Positions 43,527-51,434 of a stretch of 64,000 nt of DNA are shown here, one piece after another; positions within the stretch are counted from its first letter, which is position 1, and every line of letters begins with the position of its first letter. Made by a program: the position numbers and the translations under genes. Below the pieces are notes generated by a model that worked only from the letters and a program-made list of their open reading frames with translations, did no database searches and was not told where the DNA came from. Location of the stretch: NCBI GenBank assembly GCA_029194665.1, contig JARFXO010000002.1, forward strand, positions 1 through 64,000. The letters are read 5' to 3'. The DNA comes from Nitrospira sp. (GTDB lineage Bacteria; Nitrospirota; Nitrospiria; Nitrospirales; Nitrospiraceae).

Positions 43527-43791
43527 TACTGCGGTTTCTTGTTCCTTTTTGATCTTTTTAAAGGTTGATGCCTTCGCATTCCACACTTTCGAGTTCCGAC
43601 TACCCTCTCTAAGTCTTTAAACATCCGTCTGGTTCATCAGTCTTCTCCTGGCATTACTCTTGCTGACCGTAATATTTTATTAGGAAGACGATGTTTATGG
43701 CGATTCCCTCTGTCTTTCGCTGATCACCAGTAGGCGCAGCTTATTATCATTACGATCCTATGCTTATTCAGTAGTAGGAGTGATTCTTCTG

Positions 43792-44343
43792 TTGCTGCTC
43801 AGACCTTTAGCCAGCTCTGTCTCTTGGCAATCGAACATCCCGAGGGCCCTTCCGACACTTCTGGTTCTCCTCCTTCTGTCATTGGCTGGCTGCACAAAGG
43901 ATGGAGCGGGAGAACCGATAATTTCTAGCCTTTCTGCGCCCACTGACGGTGCAGCAGGATTGAACTCAGATCAAGCCACCGGTTCCAAGGCGACAGATTC
44001 TGCAGATTCTGACGGAGAAGAAGGTCCCACGATTACCATGACTTCGACCTCAACAGGAGTTACCGCGCATGTAACCTGGGCTCAGCCTCCAGATATGACC
44101 GTGGCTGGTTACAACATTTATTATCGAAAGCAACCATCAGAAGAACCGAGTTCAGAAGAGTCCAGTTCAGAAGAACCAAGTTCATGTTCTGACGGGGAAA
44201 GCCAAACCGCCCAGGCTCCACCAGTTACAGTCACGGGACTCGAACCCAACACACAATATTTGTTCGCTATCCGTGCGTTCAACGAGTCGGAAAGTCTCTG
44301 CTCGAATGAGATCACGGCAGTAACGCCACCGGCTGAATCCTAA
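43792..44343 (+). CDS. Fibronectin-III lipoprotein, copy 2, altered start codon
   Basis: The product is about 183 residues. The position of the copy 1 ATG is occupied here by CTG (43789), so TTG at 43792 or GTG at 43780 must serve; the AGGAG site abuts the GTG, making TTG or CTG more plausible. The lipobox (LLSLAGC) and FN3 domain (GVTAHVTWAQPPDMTVAGYN, LEPNTQYLFAIRAFNESESL) are intact. The Ser/Glu insert is shorter (EEPSSEESSSEEPSSC). Reduced translation compared with copy 1 is possible. Confidence 0.65.
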   Translation: MLLRPLASSVSWQSNIPRALPTLLVLLLLSLAGCTKDGAGEPIISSLSAPTDGAAGLNSDQATGSKATDSADSDGEEGPTITMTSTSTGVTAHVTWAQPPDMTVAGYNIYYRKQPSEEPSSEESSSEEPSSCSDGESQTAQAPPVTVTGLEPNTQYLFAIRAFNESESLCSNEITAVTPPAES

Positions 44344-44394
44344 GAGGGAAACTCCTTAGTGCAGCATCTCTCACCGAGGAAAGGTAGGACACTG

Positions 44395-45084
44395 ATGAGG
44401 CACCTCTTTATAGAACATACCCACCGAACGGTACGGCCTCGCAGTAACGAAAACCCCTTGGCCGTAACTTTGTTCTGGCAGGTTGGGATTATGGCGTTGA
44501 TCTGTCTGGGACTCGCTTCTGAGTGCTTGGCTGCTTCCACGAGTCCGAAAACTCTGACATTTTACGCTGTCCAAGGTGCGACAAACCCACCGAACCAAAC
44601 ATTAACTGTCAGAAGAACCCAGTCTAAACAAGCGACCCTCACGGCCTCAGACAATGCTGCTTGGCTGACAGTGTCGCCGACCACAACCTCCATGACAACA
44701 AGTGCGACAATCATGGTCACTGTCAACACCAGCGGACTTGGAGCAGGGACTTACAATGGAACCATCACGATCAAGGTGGGTACCTGGTACACAAAGAACG
44801 TCCCTGTGACGTTGATTTTGTCGCCCGCCCCCCCGCCGCCTCCACCCACGAAGGCCACAGCCACCCTCACGTGGGACGCGGTCACTGGTACCCCGGTTAG
44901 CGGGTATAAAGTCTACGTTGGAGAGGCACCCCGTCTCTATACACGGACCATTGACGTCGGCACTGTCACATCATCGACCGTGGACAGTTTAACCGTGGGC
45001 CGAGTGTACTATTTCGCCGTCACTGCGTATAACAGTGCTGGCGAGAGCACCCCCTCCAACGAGGTGAGTAAGAGTATTGACTGA
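44395..45084 (+). CDS. Secreted BACON/Ig-like plus fibronectin-III protein, copy 2
   Basis: The product is 229 residues from the ATG at 44395, with GGTAGGA just upstream. Signal sequence VGIMALICLGLASECLAAST, BACON-like domain (LTFYAVQGATNPPNQTLTVR, ASDNAAWLTVSPTTTS, GAGTYNGTITIKVGTW), a Pro-rich linker (SPAPPPPPPTKA), and FN3 domain (VSGYKVYVGEAPRLYTRTID, LTVGRVYYFAVTAYNSAGES). It is the paralogue of 42539-43258 with a slightly shorter linker. It closes the duplicated module. Confidence 0.75.
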   Translation: MRHLFIEHTHRTVRPRSNENPLAVTLFWQVGIMALICLGLASECLAASTSPKTLTFYAVQGATNPPNQTLTVRRTQSKQATLTASDNAAWLTVSPTTTSMTTSATIMVTVNTSGLGAGTYNGTITIKVGTWYTKNVPVTLILSPAPPPPPPTKATATLTWDAVTGTPVSGYKVYVGEAPRLYTRTIDVGTVTSSTVDSLTVGRVYYFAVTAYNSAGESTPSNEVSKSID

Positions 45085-45322
45085 TCACCAGTGTCTGCCC
45101 CAGGCAGGAAGCCATACCTACTCCATAAACGGGAACAATTGTGAGAGATGGCACATCCCTAGGTCGTCAGCGCCTTCCGTGAAGACCGATGGGTTATCAG
45201 GAAAGAGGATATTGCTATCCCAACACAAGGGGACCTGGCATTCTGCGATTACACCGATGATGTGACCAAGAGCAACTTGAGATGGGAAAGCAGAAATGAC
45301 AGAGGTGAACTCAATCGGTGTT

Positions 45323-45691
45323 CTATAGTTGAGCCTGGACCTCGTTTGAGCAAACACTTACAGCCCCGTTATAAGCGCTCACCGCAAAATAGTAGGTCGA
45401 TCCTGGATCTAAGCCAGTCACAGTTCCTTGAGGAGACGAGGTGCTTGTTAGGTAGTCGTATGCGCACGAGCCAGGCTGGTTGGGAGATTGTTTCCCATAA
45501 TGAATGGAATAGCCTATTAGATTTGGATCATTGACAGGGTCCCAGACCAAATTGACTGTCGTTCCAGCAGGGGTCGTTTGTTCATCATCAGCTCCACAGC
45601 CAGCAAGTGAGAGGAACACCAGACAGCAGACGAGCAAACAGGCCCGACCGACCCCTAATCCTGGATTTCGCAGTAGCCCATACTTAGCCAT
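45323..45691 (-). CDS. Single fibronectin-III lipoprotein
   Basis: The product is 122 residues. Signal and lipobox LVCCLVFLSLAGC (cysteine about 32) are followed by one FN3 domain: TTVNLVWDPVNDPNLIGYSI, HYGKQSP, VTGLDPGSTYYFAVSAYNGA with VCSNEVQAQL. It is related to the FN3 proteins on the opposite strand just left of it but lacks the Ser/Glu insert. It is divergent from the IS-rich region to the right. Confidence 0.75.
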   Translation of the reverse strand: MAKYGLLRNPGLGVGRACLLVCCLVFLSLAGCGADDEQTTPAGTTVNLVWDPVNDPNLIGYSIHYGKQSPNQPGSCAYDYLTSTSSPQGTVTGLDPGSTYYFAVSAYNGAVSVCSNEVQAQL

Positions 45692-45853
45692 AGTGGTAAT
45701 AAATACTTTTCAGTAGCCGGACGTCAAGTGCGTCGTGGTTGAATCTGGGGAAAAGCACATCTGCTCATTAGAAAACTTTGGCCGCTTCATCAACCTACCC
45801 CTTTCGTCGATGACCGTCAAGGTCGCCATCATACCCTATACCCTGTTCTGAAC

Positions 45854-46213
45854 ATGCCACCACACTTACGCAGCTGGTTGCAGGATGACGCGATGCCCCA
45901 GCCGCTCCCACTGCTTGACGTGCCGGCGAATGGTCTGCTCCCGATCCCGTTGATCGAGGTAGGCGGCGCCCACCTCGTGGTAGGGCACTCGGTCCTTGAG
46001 CGTGTGATAGACGATCACCAAGAGCGTATGCGCGACCGCCACCACGGCTTTCTTGTGTCCCCGATGCCGCATGATGCCCAGGTAGCGCGGCGAGCCGACT
46101 GTCTTTGACTCCGAATTGCGGCCAACGCGGCTTCCGTCAGCGTACTGCGCAGGCAGTGGTTGCCTTTGCGGGGCGTGCCACTCAGACGTTTACCCGCGCT
46201 TTCGTGCTGCCCC
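45854..46213 (-). pseudogene. IS110-family transposase tail, frameshifted and cut by IS3
   Basis: On the minus strand SAGKRLSGTPRKGNHCLRST and LTEAALAAIRSQRQSARR appear in one frame, then GHKKAVVAVAHTLLVIVYHT in another, matching the C-terminal transposase_20 domain of IS110 transposases. The upstream part of the gene is missing: the IS3 element begins at 46214, exactly where homology ends. The IS3 copy therefore inserted into, and probably led to loss of, an IS110 element. Confidence 0.75.
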
Positions 46214-46253
46214 TGACCCCGGTTGTCAAGAGTGGACGCCATGAGTCGCAGCC

Positions 46254-47114
46254 TCACGCCGCCGACTGCTGACGGGCCCACTGCTGGGCAAATGCCGCGG
46301 GCGAGCAATTCCCGAGTCGAGAATGTCGCCGCTGCCGGTTAGAGAATAGCTCGATATACTCCGTGATCTCGCGCCGAGCCTGCTCACGGGTTTCGTAGCG
46401 ACGATGATGCACCAGTTCATTCTTCAGCGTCCCCCAGAAACTCTCCATCGGGGCGTTGTCATAGCAGTTCCCCTTCCGACTCATGGACGGGATCAGGCCG
46501 AACTGCCGCAGCTGATCCTGATAGTCCTGGGCACAATACTGCGAGCCACGATCGGAGTGGTGGATCAGTCCCGGGCGCGGACGTTTCGCCCCCAGTGCCA
46601 TGACCAGCGCCTGCCTTACCAAGTCCGTCGTCATGCGGCCCTCCATCGCATGCCCGACTACCTCACAGGTATACAGATCTTTGATCCCCGCCACATACAA
46701 CCACCCTTCTGCCGTGGGGATATATGTGATATCGGTGACCCAGGTCTCGTTCGGGCGCGTGGCGACAAACGTTTGGGCCAAGACATTCTCCGCCACCGGC
46801 AGCGCGTGCTTCGAATCCGTCGTGGTCGTGAACCGGCGCACCTGCTTGCAACGGAGGCTCAGTTTCTTGCGTAGCCGCTTGATGCGCCCAATCCCGGCGG
46901 GGAAGCCGTCCGCACGCAATTCCGCCTGGAGGCGCTCCGGGCCATACGTGTGCCGGGTGCGCACATGGGCAGCTTGGATCGCCACTTCTAGCCGCACATT
47001 CTCCTGGGCGCGTTTCGACGGCCGCCGATGCTGCCAGGCATAGTAGCCGCTTCGGGATACCTCCAGCACTCGACACAACAGACTCAGCGGGTAGTGGAGA
47101 CGCAGCGTCCTCAT
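46254..47114 (-). CDS. IS3 transposase OrfB (DDE integrase core)
   Basis: The product is 286 residues. The HTH_21 region (VLEVSRSGYYAWQHRRPSKR) is followed by the integrase core with catalytic residues in NETWVTDITYIPT (Asp), GLIHHSDRGSQYCAQDYQDQ (Asp) and CYDNAPMESFWGTLKNELVH (Glu). It is normally made as an OrfAB fusion by -1 frameshifting from orfA; the orfB frame is open back to the slippery site at about 47160. It appears intact and may still be active. Confidence 0.9.
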   Translation of the reverse strand: MRTLRLHYPLSLLCRVLEVSRSGYYAWQHRRPSKRAQENVRLEVAIQAAHVRTRHTYGPERLQAELRADGFPAGIGRIKRLRKKLSLRCKQVRRFTTTTDSKHALPVAENVLAQTFVATRPNETWVTDITYIPTAEGWLYVAGIKDLYTCEVVGHAMEGRMTTDLVRQALVMALGAKRPRPGLIHHSDRGSQYCAQDYQDQLRQFGLIPSMSRKGNCYDNAPMESFWGTLKNELVHHRRYETREQARREITEYIELFSNRQRRHSRLGNCSPAAFAQQWARQQSAA

Positions 47115-47428
47115 GAGCGCGTACCGGGCAGCTGCGCCTTCGCAACGTACGCGGTGGCTTTTTTTAGGATGTCCCGCTCCATCCGCGCTTCAGCGAGATC
47201 GCGCTTGAGCCGAGACACCTCGGCCTCCAGCTCCGTCACGGGCCGTCGGCTCTCGCCCAGCGTCGCGAGCTGGCCCTGCCGAGCTCGACACACCCAGCCC
47301 TCGAGCGTCCTGCCCGACATGCTCAGGCGTCTGGCGGCCTCCGGAATCGTCAACGGCTGTTCCAGGACCAGCCGCACTGCCTGCTCCCTGAATTCCTTTG
47401 TATACTGCTGTCGCGGCACCTGTTCCAT
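47111..47428 (-). CDS. IS3 OrfA with programmed -1 frameshift site
   Basis: The product is 105 residues. It has an N-terminal helix-turn-helix (LTIPEAARRLSMSGRTLEGW) and a leucine-zipper-like helix (LEAEVSRLKRDLAEARMERD). The run CTAAAAAAAG within the codons for ILKKA near 47160 is a slippery sequence that moves ribosomes into the orfB frame. OrfA alone binds the ends and limits transposition. Confidence 0.85.
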   Translation of the reverse strand: MEQVPRQQYTKEFREQAVRLVLEQPLTIPEAARRLSMSGRTLEGWVCRARQGQLATLGESRRPVTELEAEVSRLKRDLAEARMERDILKKATAYVAKAQLPGTRS

Positions 47429-47627
47429 CTCACACCTCCAGACCTCTCATTGTAGGTTGAAGGCGTCCACTTTTCCGAGCCTAGCACAGTGCCGAAAGCC
47501 CCCGCGGCAGACTGCTGGCGGACCCACGGTATCAAGGGTACCCGCCGTTGACCGGGCCACGGTGGCCATCCGAATAGTGTTGCGCTGATCTATTCATACT
47601 GAACTGACCAGCGACTACGCAGTTCTA

Positions 47628-48756
47628 GTGCTTAGTTGCATAAGTAATCGATAAGGCGTACCGTCTTGGGCAAGGAGGCCGACCATGCCCAAGTCGCCAC
47701 CCAGGTTGCATTGTTCCGAGCCAGACCGGAAGATGTTGGAGGAGTGGGCGCGGAGCCGCACCCAGGAAGCCCGCCTGGTGGAGCGAGCCAAGATCAACCT
47801 GCAATGCGTGCAAGGACACTCGGTCAGCGACATTGCGCGAAGTTTGCGCGTGCGCCCCAATACGGTGATCGATTGGCGGCGGCGGTTCGACCTCGAAGGA
47901 TTGCCCGGTCTGGCGGATCGTCCGCGCTCGGGTAAGCCGCGGCAGTATGGCGCGGACTTTCGCAAGCAGGTGCTGGCGGTGATGGAAGCACCCCCGCCGA
48001 AGGGACAAGCCGCCTGGGACGGTCCAGCAGTGGCCCGGCATCTCAAAACCTCCGTGCACGCGGTCTGGCGTGTGCTGCGCAAGGAAGGCGTCTGCCTAGG
48101 CCGGCAGCGGAGTTGGTGCGTGAGCACCGATCCGGAATTTTCCACCAAGGCCGCCGCTATCGTGGGGCTGTACTTGAATCCGCCGGGAAAGGCGCTGGTC
48201 ATATCCGTCGATGAGAAGCCCAGCATCCACGCGTTGGAGCGGGCGACCGGGTACGTGGAGACCGACAATGGCAAAATCGTCTGCGGGTTCAAGCGCACCT
48301 ACACGCGTCACGGGACGTTGAATCTGGTTGCTGCCCTGGAAGTCGCGACCGGTGCGATCCACACGCAACTCACTCGGCACAAGCGCCGCCTGGAGTTTCT
48401 GGACTTCATGGATCATCTGATGGCGGAGATGCCCGAGGGCAAAGACATTCATGTACTCCTGGACAATTACTGCATTCACAAACGGAATGATCCGTGGTTG
48501 GCCGCACACCCCAATGTCGTGTTCCATTTCACACCGACGTCAGCCAGTTGGCTCAACCAGGTTGAAATCTGGGTTGGGATCTTTGCGCGAAAGGCGCTCA
48601 GGGGGGCCAGCTTTCGGAACATCGAGGAATTGCGTCAGGCCATCGAAGCGTTTGTGGCCGCCTATGGACCAACCGCCAAACCGTTTGTGTGGCGCACGAG
48701 AGAAGTCCAAGGCTCTCAACTCAGAAACACTATCGTGAACTTACGCAATTAAGCAC
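47628..48756 (+). mobile_element. IS630-family element with TA target duplication
   Basis: GTGCTTAGTTGCATAAGT at the left and ACTTACGCAATTAAGCAC at the right are inverted repeats with two mismatches, flanked by TA (47626-47627 and 48757-48758). Length is 1129 bp. The transposase is full length, so the copy may be active. Confidence 0.9.
47685..48752 (+). CDS. IS630-family transposase
   Basis: The product is 355 residues with AAGGAGG just before the ATG. Two helix-turn-helix motifs are at the N-terminus (HSVSDIARSLRVRPNTVIDW and GPAVARHLKTSVHAVWRVLR). The DDE domain carries LVISVDEKPSIHAL (Asp), IHVLLDNYCIHKRN (Asp) and TSASWLNQVEIWVGIF (Glu), the pattern of the IS630/Tc1 group. No damage is seen. 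Confidence 0.9.
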   Translation: MPKSPPRLHCSEPDRKMLEEWARSRTQEARLVERAKINLQCVQGHSVSDIARSLRVRPNTVIDWRRRFDLEGLPGLADRPRSGKPRQYGADFRKQVLAVMEAPPPKGQAAWDGPAVARHLKTSVHAVWRVLRKEGVCLGRQRSWCVSTDPEFSTKAAAIVGLYLNPPGKALVISVDEKPSIHALERATGYVETDNGKIVCGFKRTYTRHGTLNLVAALEVATGAIHTQLTRHKRRLEFLDFMDHLMAEMPEGKDIHVLLDNYCIHKRNDPWLAAHPNVVFHFTPTSASWLNQVEIWVGIFARKALRGASFRNIEELRQAIEAFVAAYGPTAKPFVWRTREVQGSQLRNTIVNLRN

Positions 48757-48759
48757 TAG

Positions 48760-49613
48760 GGCGTGTCATCAATTAAGCCATGTCATTGAAGCAGCGAGAT
48801 AGATGGCACCGAGGAAATTGGCGGCGCGTTTGTCGTAGCGGGTGGCGATGGCGCGGAATTGCTTGAGTCTGGCGAAGAAGTTCTCAATCAGATGCCGGGC
48901 TCGGTAGAGGTCTTGATCGTATTCGCGGGGGGTGGTTCTGTTGGCTTTGGGGGGAATGACCACGACCTTGCCCGCTCGTTGCAGCGGCTGGATCACCCGT
49001 TCATCGGCATCAAAGGCCTTATCGGCAATGATGGTATCCGCGTCAATGCCGGGTAGCAAGACATCGGCGCCCTCCAGGTCATGCGCCTGCCCTGGGGTGA
49101 GATGAAACCCCGTTGGGTTACCCAACGCATCACAGGTGGCGTGGATTTTGGTGGTCAGGCCACCCTTGCTGCGTCCGATGGCTTCCTGCGCGTGGTGCCC
49201 CCTTTTGCACCAGCGCTGTGCTGGTGGGCACGAACGATGGTGGAATCGATCATCGCGTATTCGTTGTCAGGATCGTCAGCAAGACGTTCAAACACCCGCT
49301 TCCAGACGCCGCGTCGACTCCAGCGCGTATGGCGTGTGTGGATCACTCGGAAATCTCCGAACCGCTCCGGCAGATCCCGCCACGGGATCCCCGCGCGATA
49401 CCGGTACAACACCGCTTCCACAAACAGCCGGTTGTCCTTCGCCGTCACGCCCACCGTCTCTTCACGACCAGGCAGCAGATGCTCGATCTTCTCCCATTGG
49501 TCATCACGCAATCCATACCGTCTCACCATCCGCAGACCCCTCCTTTGGTCTGGGACGGAGTAAATCACAACACGATGGCTCTGTGAATCGAGAAAATTAA
49601 TTGATGACACGCC
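48760..49613 (-). mobile_element. IS5-family (IS427-type) element with CTAG duplication
   Basis: GGCGTGTCATCAATTAA at the left and TTAATTGATGACACGCC at the right are exact inverted repeats, flanked by CTAG (48756-48759 and 49614-49617). Length is 854 bp. It inserted immediately beside the IS630 copy and, on its other side, at the last codon of the RiPP precursor gene. Confidence 0.85.
48769..49529 (-). CDS. IS5-family transposase in two frames
   Basis: The first frame (49155-49529) has YGLRDDQWEKIEHLLPGREE, AGIPWRDLPERFGDF and the first catalytic Asp in EYAMIDSTIVRAHQH. The second frame (48769 to about 49200) has IIADKAFDADERVIQPLQ (Asp) and LIENFFARLKQFRAIATRYD (Glu region). The frames meet at an AAAAGGGGGC run (49197-49206), a plausible programmed frameshift site as in other IS427-group elements, so the gene may be functional. 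Confidence 0.8.
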
Positions 49614-49772
49614 CTAGCTGCAGAACGGGAGATGGGGATGCCTTTGGCAGATGCGATTAATAATACGCTGCTCTCTTCTACCGCCCCTACCAGAAAAGGC
49701 CGCGGTGATATCAAGCAACAGGCCATGCTTCGTAAGGGCTGGCTGGACATACACTTCTTTGACAGGTCTCAT
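49614..49772 (-). CDS. Lasso-type RiPP precursor peptide
   Basis: The product is 52 residues; GGAGGG lies 6 bp before the ATG at 49772. The N-terminal half MRPVKEVYVQPALTKHGLLL fits the lasso-leader pattern YxxPxLxxxG (Y8, P11, L13, G17) recognised by RRE/PqqD-like proteins, and T23 follows six residues after the Gly. The C-terminal half, from AAFSGRGGRREQRIINR to RICQRHPHLPFCS, would contain the core: it is basic, has one Glu (E34) as a possible ring acceptor and two Cys. The core start is ambiguous, since no Thr lies two residues before a Gly. The stop falls in the CTAG where IS5 inserted, but removing IS5 and IS630 in silico restores the same TAG. The modifying genes are at 51435-56838 on the same strand. 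Confidence 0.8.
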   Translation of the reverse strand: MRPVKEVYVQPALTKHGLLLDITAAFSGRGGRREQRIINRICQRHPHLPFCS

Positions 49773-49900
49773 TTTTACCCTCCATCCAAGTATGAGAAAC
49801 AGAGTCTTCTATAGATCATTACTATCGTTTATTGCCATACCTCTTAAGTGGGGAGTGTACTCTTGATCTTGCTCGAATATCAATCTCAGGTACGGAAAAG

Positions 49901-51290
49901 TGTCAAGCCCAAATAGAAATGTCCGGTTTATGTTCCGGCCGCTGCCGGGTGTGGTCCTCGTTCCTGCCGCCACCGCTTGCGCCATGGATGGTTCGGTTTG
50001 GGCGTGACCGGGCGGTGGGAGCGGGGCAGGGATTTGGCCTCCGCCACCGTCACCGGTCGCGCCGCGATCGCGTGGAAGCCGAGCGCCCGCCCCTGGTGCG
50101 TGAGCCGCAGGGTGCCATCGAGCCGGTGTTCCACCAGGACGTGGGCAGCCCGGACCGTGTCGTGCATTTGATAGAGCTGCCCCTGATGCACAATGGTGAA
50201 GTCCTTCCGTAGGCAGCGGGTGGTCTTGAGGCACAAGCTCCCGTCCAAGGTCCGATTCGGTGGCGTCGGTCGATGCAGATCCGCCGCCTGAGCCGGCGGC
50301 ACGGCAAACCGCCGGTTGTAGACCGGCAGATAGTGCTCCACAAAGCGGTTCGTGTCCTCCACGGTCGCGATCCCGGCCAAACGCAGCTCTTTGACCAGTC
50401 GATCTTGAAACGTCTGAAACAGCCGCTCCATTCGCCCCTTGGCTTGCGGGGAGTGGGCCGCGATCAGCTCCACGCCCAACTCGCGCAACGCTCGGCCAAA
50501 CTGACTCGCCGGTTCCACGCCGGCCAGTTGCTCCTTCACCGTCGGCTCGGCGGGCGACTGATACGTCGTATGCTTGTCCGCATAGAGTGCCAGTGGCAAC
50601 CCATAGCGCCGCACGTAGCGTTGAAAGCTGTCCATCGCCGGGATCGTACCCTCGTACTCATAGAACCGGGCAAACACGCGACTGCTCGCATCATCGATGT
50701 ACGCCATCAGGACACACTGCGGGCCGCGCTCCTCCAACCAATCATGATGGGAGCCATCCAGCTGCACCAACTCCCCGACATGCGTCTTCCGCGCCCGCCA
50801 GGCCCGGTGTGGGCGCTTCCGCCGCCGGAAATGCTCGATCCCGCGCGCCCGTAGCCACAGCCGTAGGGTCTCGTCGCTGAGCGTGATCCCGTGGTGCTCG
50901 GCCAGTTTCTCCGCCGCCAACGTCGGCCCAAAATCGCCATACCGCTCCTCGTACAGCTGCAATGCCTTCGCCTTTCTCTGCTCGGGAATCCGCCGGTTCG
51001 ACGGTTTGCCCCGTACCCGATGCACCAGCCCCTCGTCCCCCTCCTGCTCGACCCGCCGCAGGAGGCGCCGCACCTGCCGCGCCGTCAGGCCCAACAACGC
51101 CCCCGCGTTGACCTGCGTGATCTGTTTCCCCACCACCTGGCGGATCACATGGACCCGCCGCAGTTCCTTCCCACTCATGAGTACCCTGTCCTCTCCGACC
51201 ATCCCGCCCTCCTTGTGAGAGCGGCCAGTCTAGCAACGAAGAGGACATTGCTATCTTGGCCAAAGCGGACATTATCATGTTGGGATTACA
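49901..51290 (-). mobile_element. ISNCY-like (IS1202-type) element with 17-bp target duplication
   Basis: Ends TGTCAAGCCCAAATAG and, on the complement at the right, TGTAATCCCAACATGA share CCCAA and AATGTCCG as inverted repeats. TCTCAGGTACGGAAAAG is repeated directly at 49884-49900 and 51291-51307. The element splits the RiPP precursor from the exporter gene. Confidence 0.85.
49928..51202 (-). CDS. ISNCY-family DDE transposase
   Basis: The product is 424 residues with AAGGAGGG just before the ATG. Helix-turn-helix: VNAGALLGLTARQVRRLLRR. Catalytic core: GELVQLDGSHHDWLEERG (Asp), LPLALYADKHTTYQSP (Asp) and HSPQAKGRMERLFQTFQDRL (Glu). The C-terminal region (CLRKDFTIVHQGQLYQMHDT) is usual for this family. 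The reading frame is complete, so it may be active. Confidence 0.85.
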   Translation of the reverse strand: MVGEDRVLMSGKELRRVHVIRQVVGKQITQVNAGALLGLTARQVRRLLRRVEQEGDEGLVHRVRGKPSNRRIPEQRKAKALQLYEERYGDFGPTLAAEKLAEHHGITLSDETLRLWLRARGIEHFRRRKRPHRAWRARKTHVGELVQLDGSHHDWLEERGPQCVLMAYIDDASSRVFARFYEYEGTIPAMDSFQRYVRRYGLPLALYADKHTTYQSPAEPTVKEQLAGVEPASQFGRALRELGVELIAAHSPQAKGRMERLFQTFQDRLVKELRLAGIATVEDTNRFVEHYLPVYNRRFAVPPAQAADLHRPTPPNRTLDGSLCLKTTRCLRKDFTIVHQGQLYQMHDTVRAAHVLVEHRLDGTLRLTHQGRALGFHAIAARPVTVAEAKSLPRSHRPVTPKPNHPWRKRWRQERGPHPAAAGT

Positions 51291-51434
51291 TCTCAGGTAC
51301 GGAAAAGTATCCGAAAACCAGCCCTCCCAGAGACGCCGTAACCACTTGCAAAATAAATCGAATCAACCACAAACCGAAATCAATGCAACCATCGCGTTAG
51401 CGACGAAGGCTCTGCCGTACATAGAGCCGCTCGA

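Larger units (their letters stand above)
46214..47488 (-). mobile_element. Complete IS3-family element
   Basis: Length 1275 bp with 27-bp imperfect terminal inverted repeats starting TG and sharing AGTGGACGCC. It carries overlapping orfA and orfB with an A7G slippery run. Target duplication is not evident, so flanks have been altered. A deleted sister copy is at 8854-9488, and another C-terminal scrap lies at 47495-47545. Confidence 0.85.

Noticed and set aside
43368..43586. 72-codon minus frame between the duplicated modules
   Set aside because: It spans the strong hairpin terminator and part of the duplicated non-coding leader; not a plausible gene.
47615..48298. Minus-strand frame of 227 codons over the IS630 transposase
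   Set aside because: It is antisense to an intact transposase with all DDE residues and has no domain.
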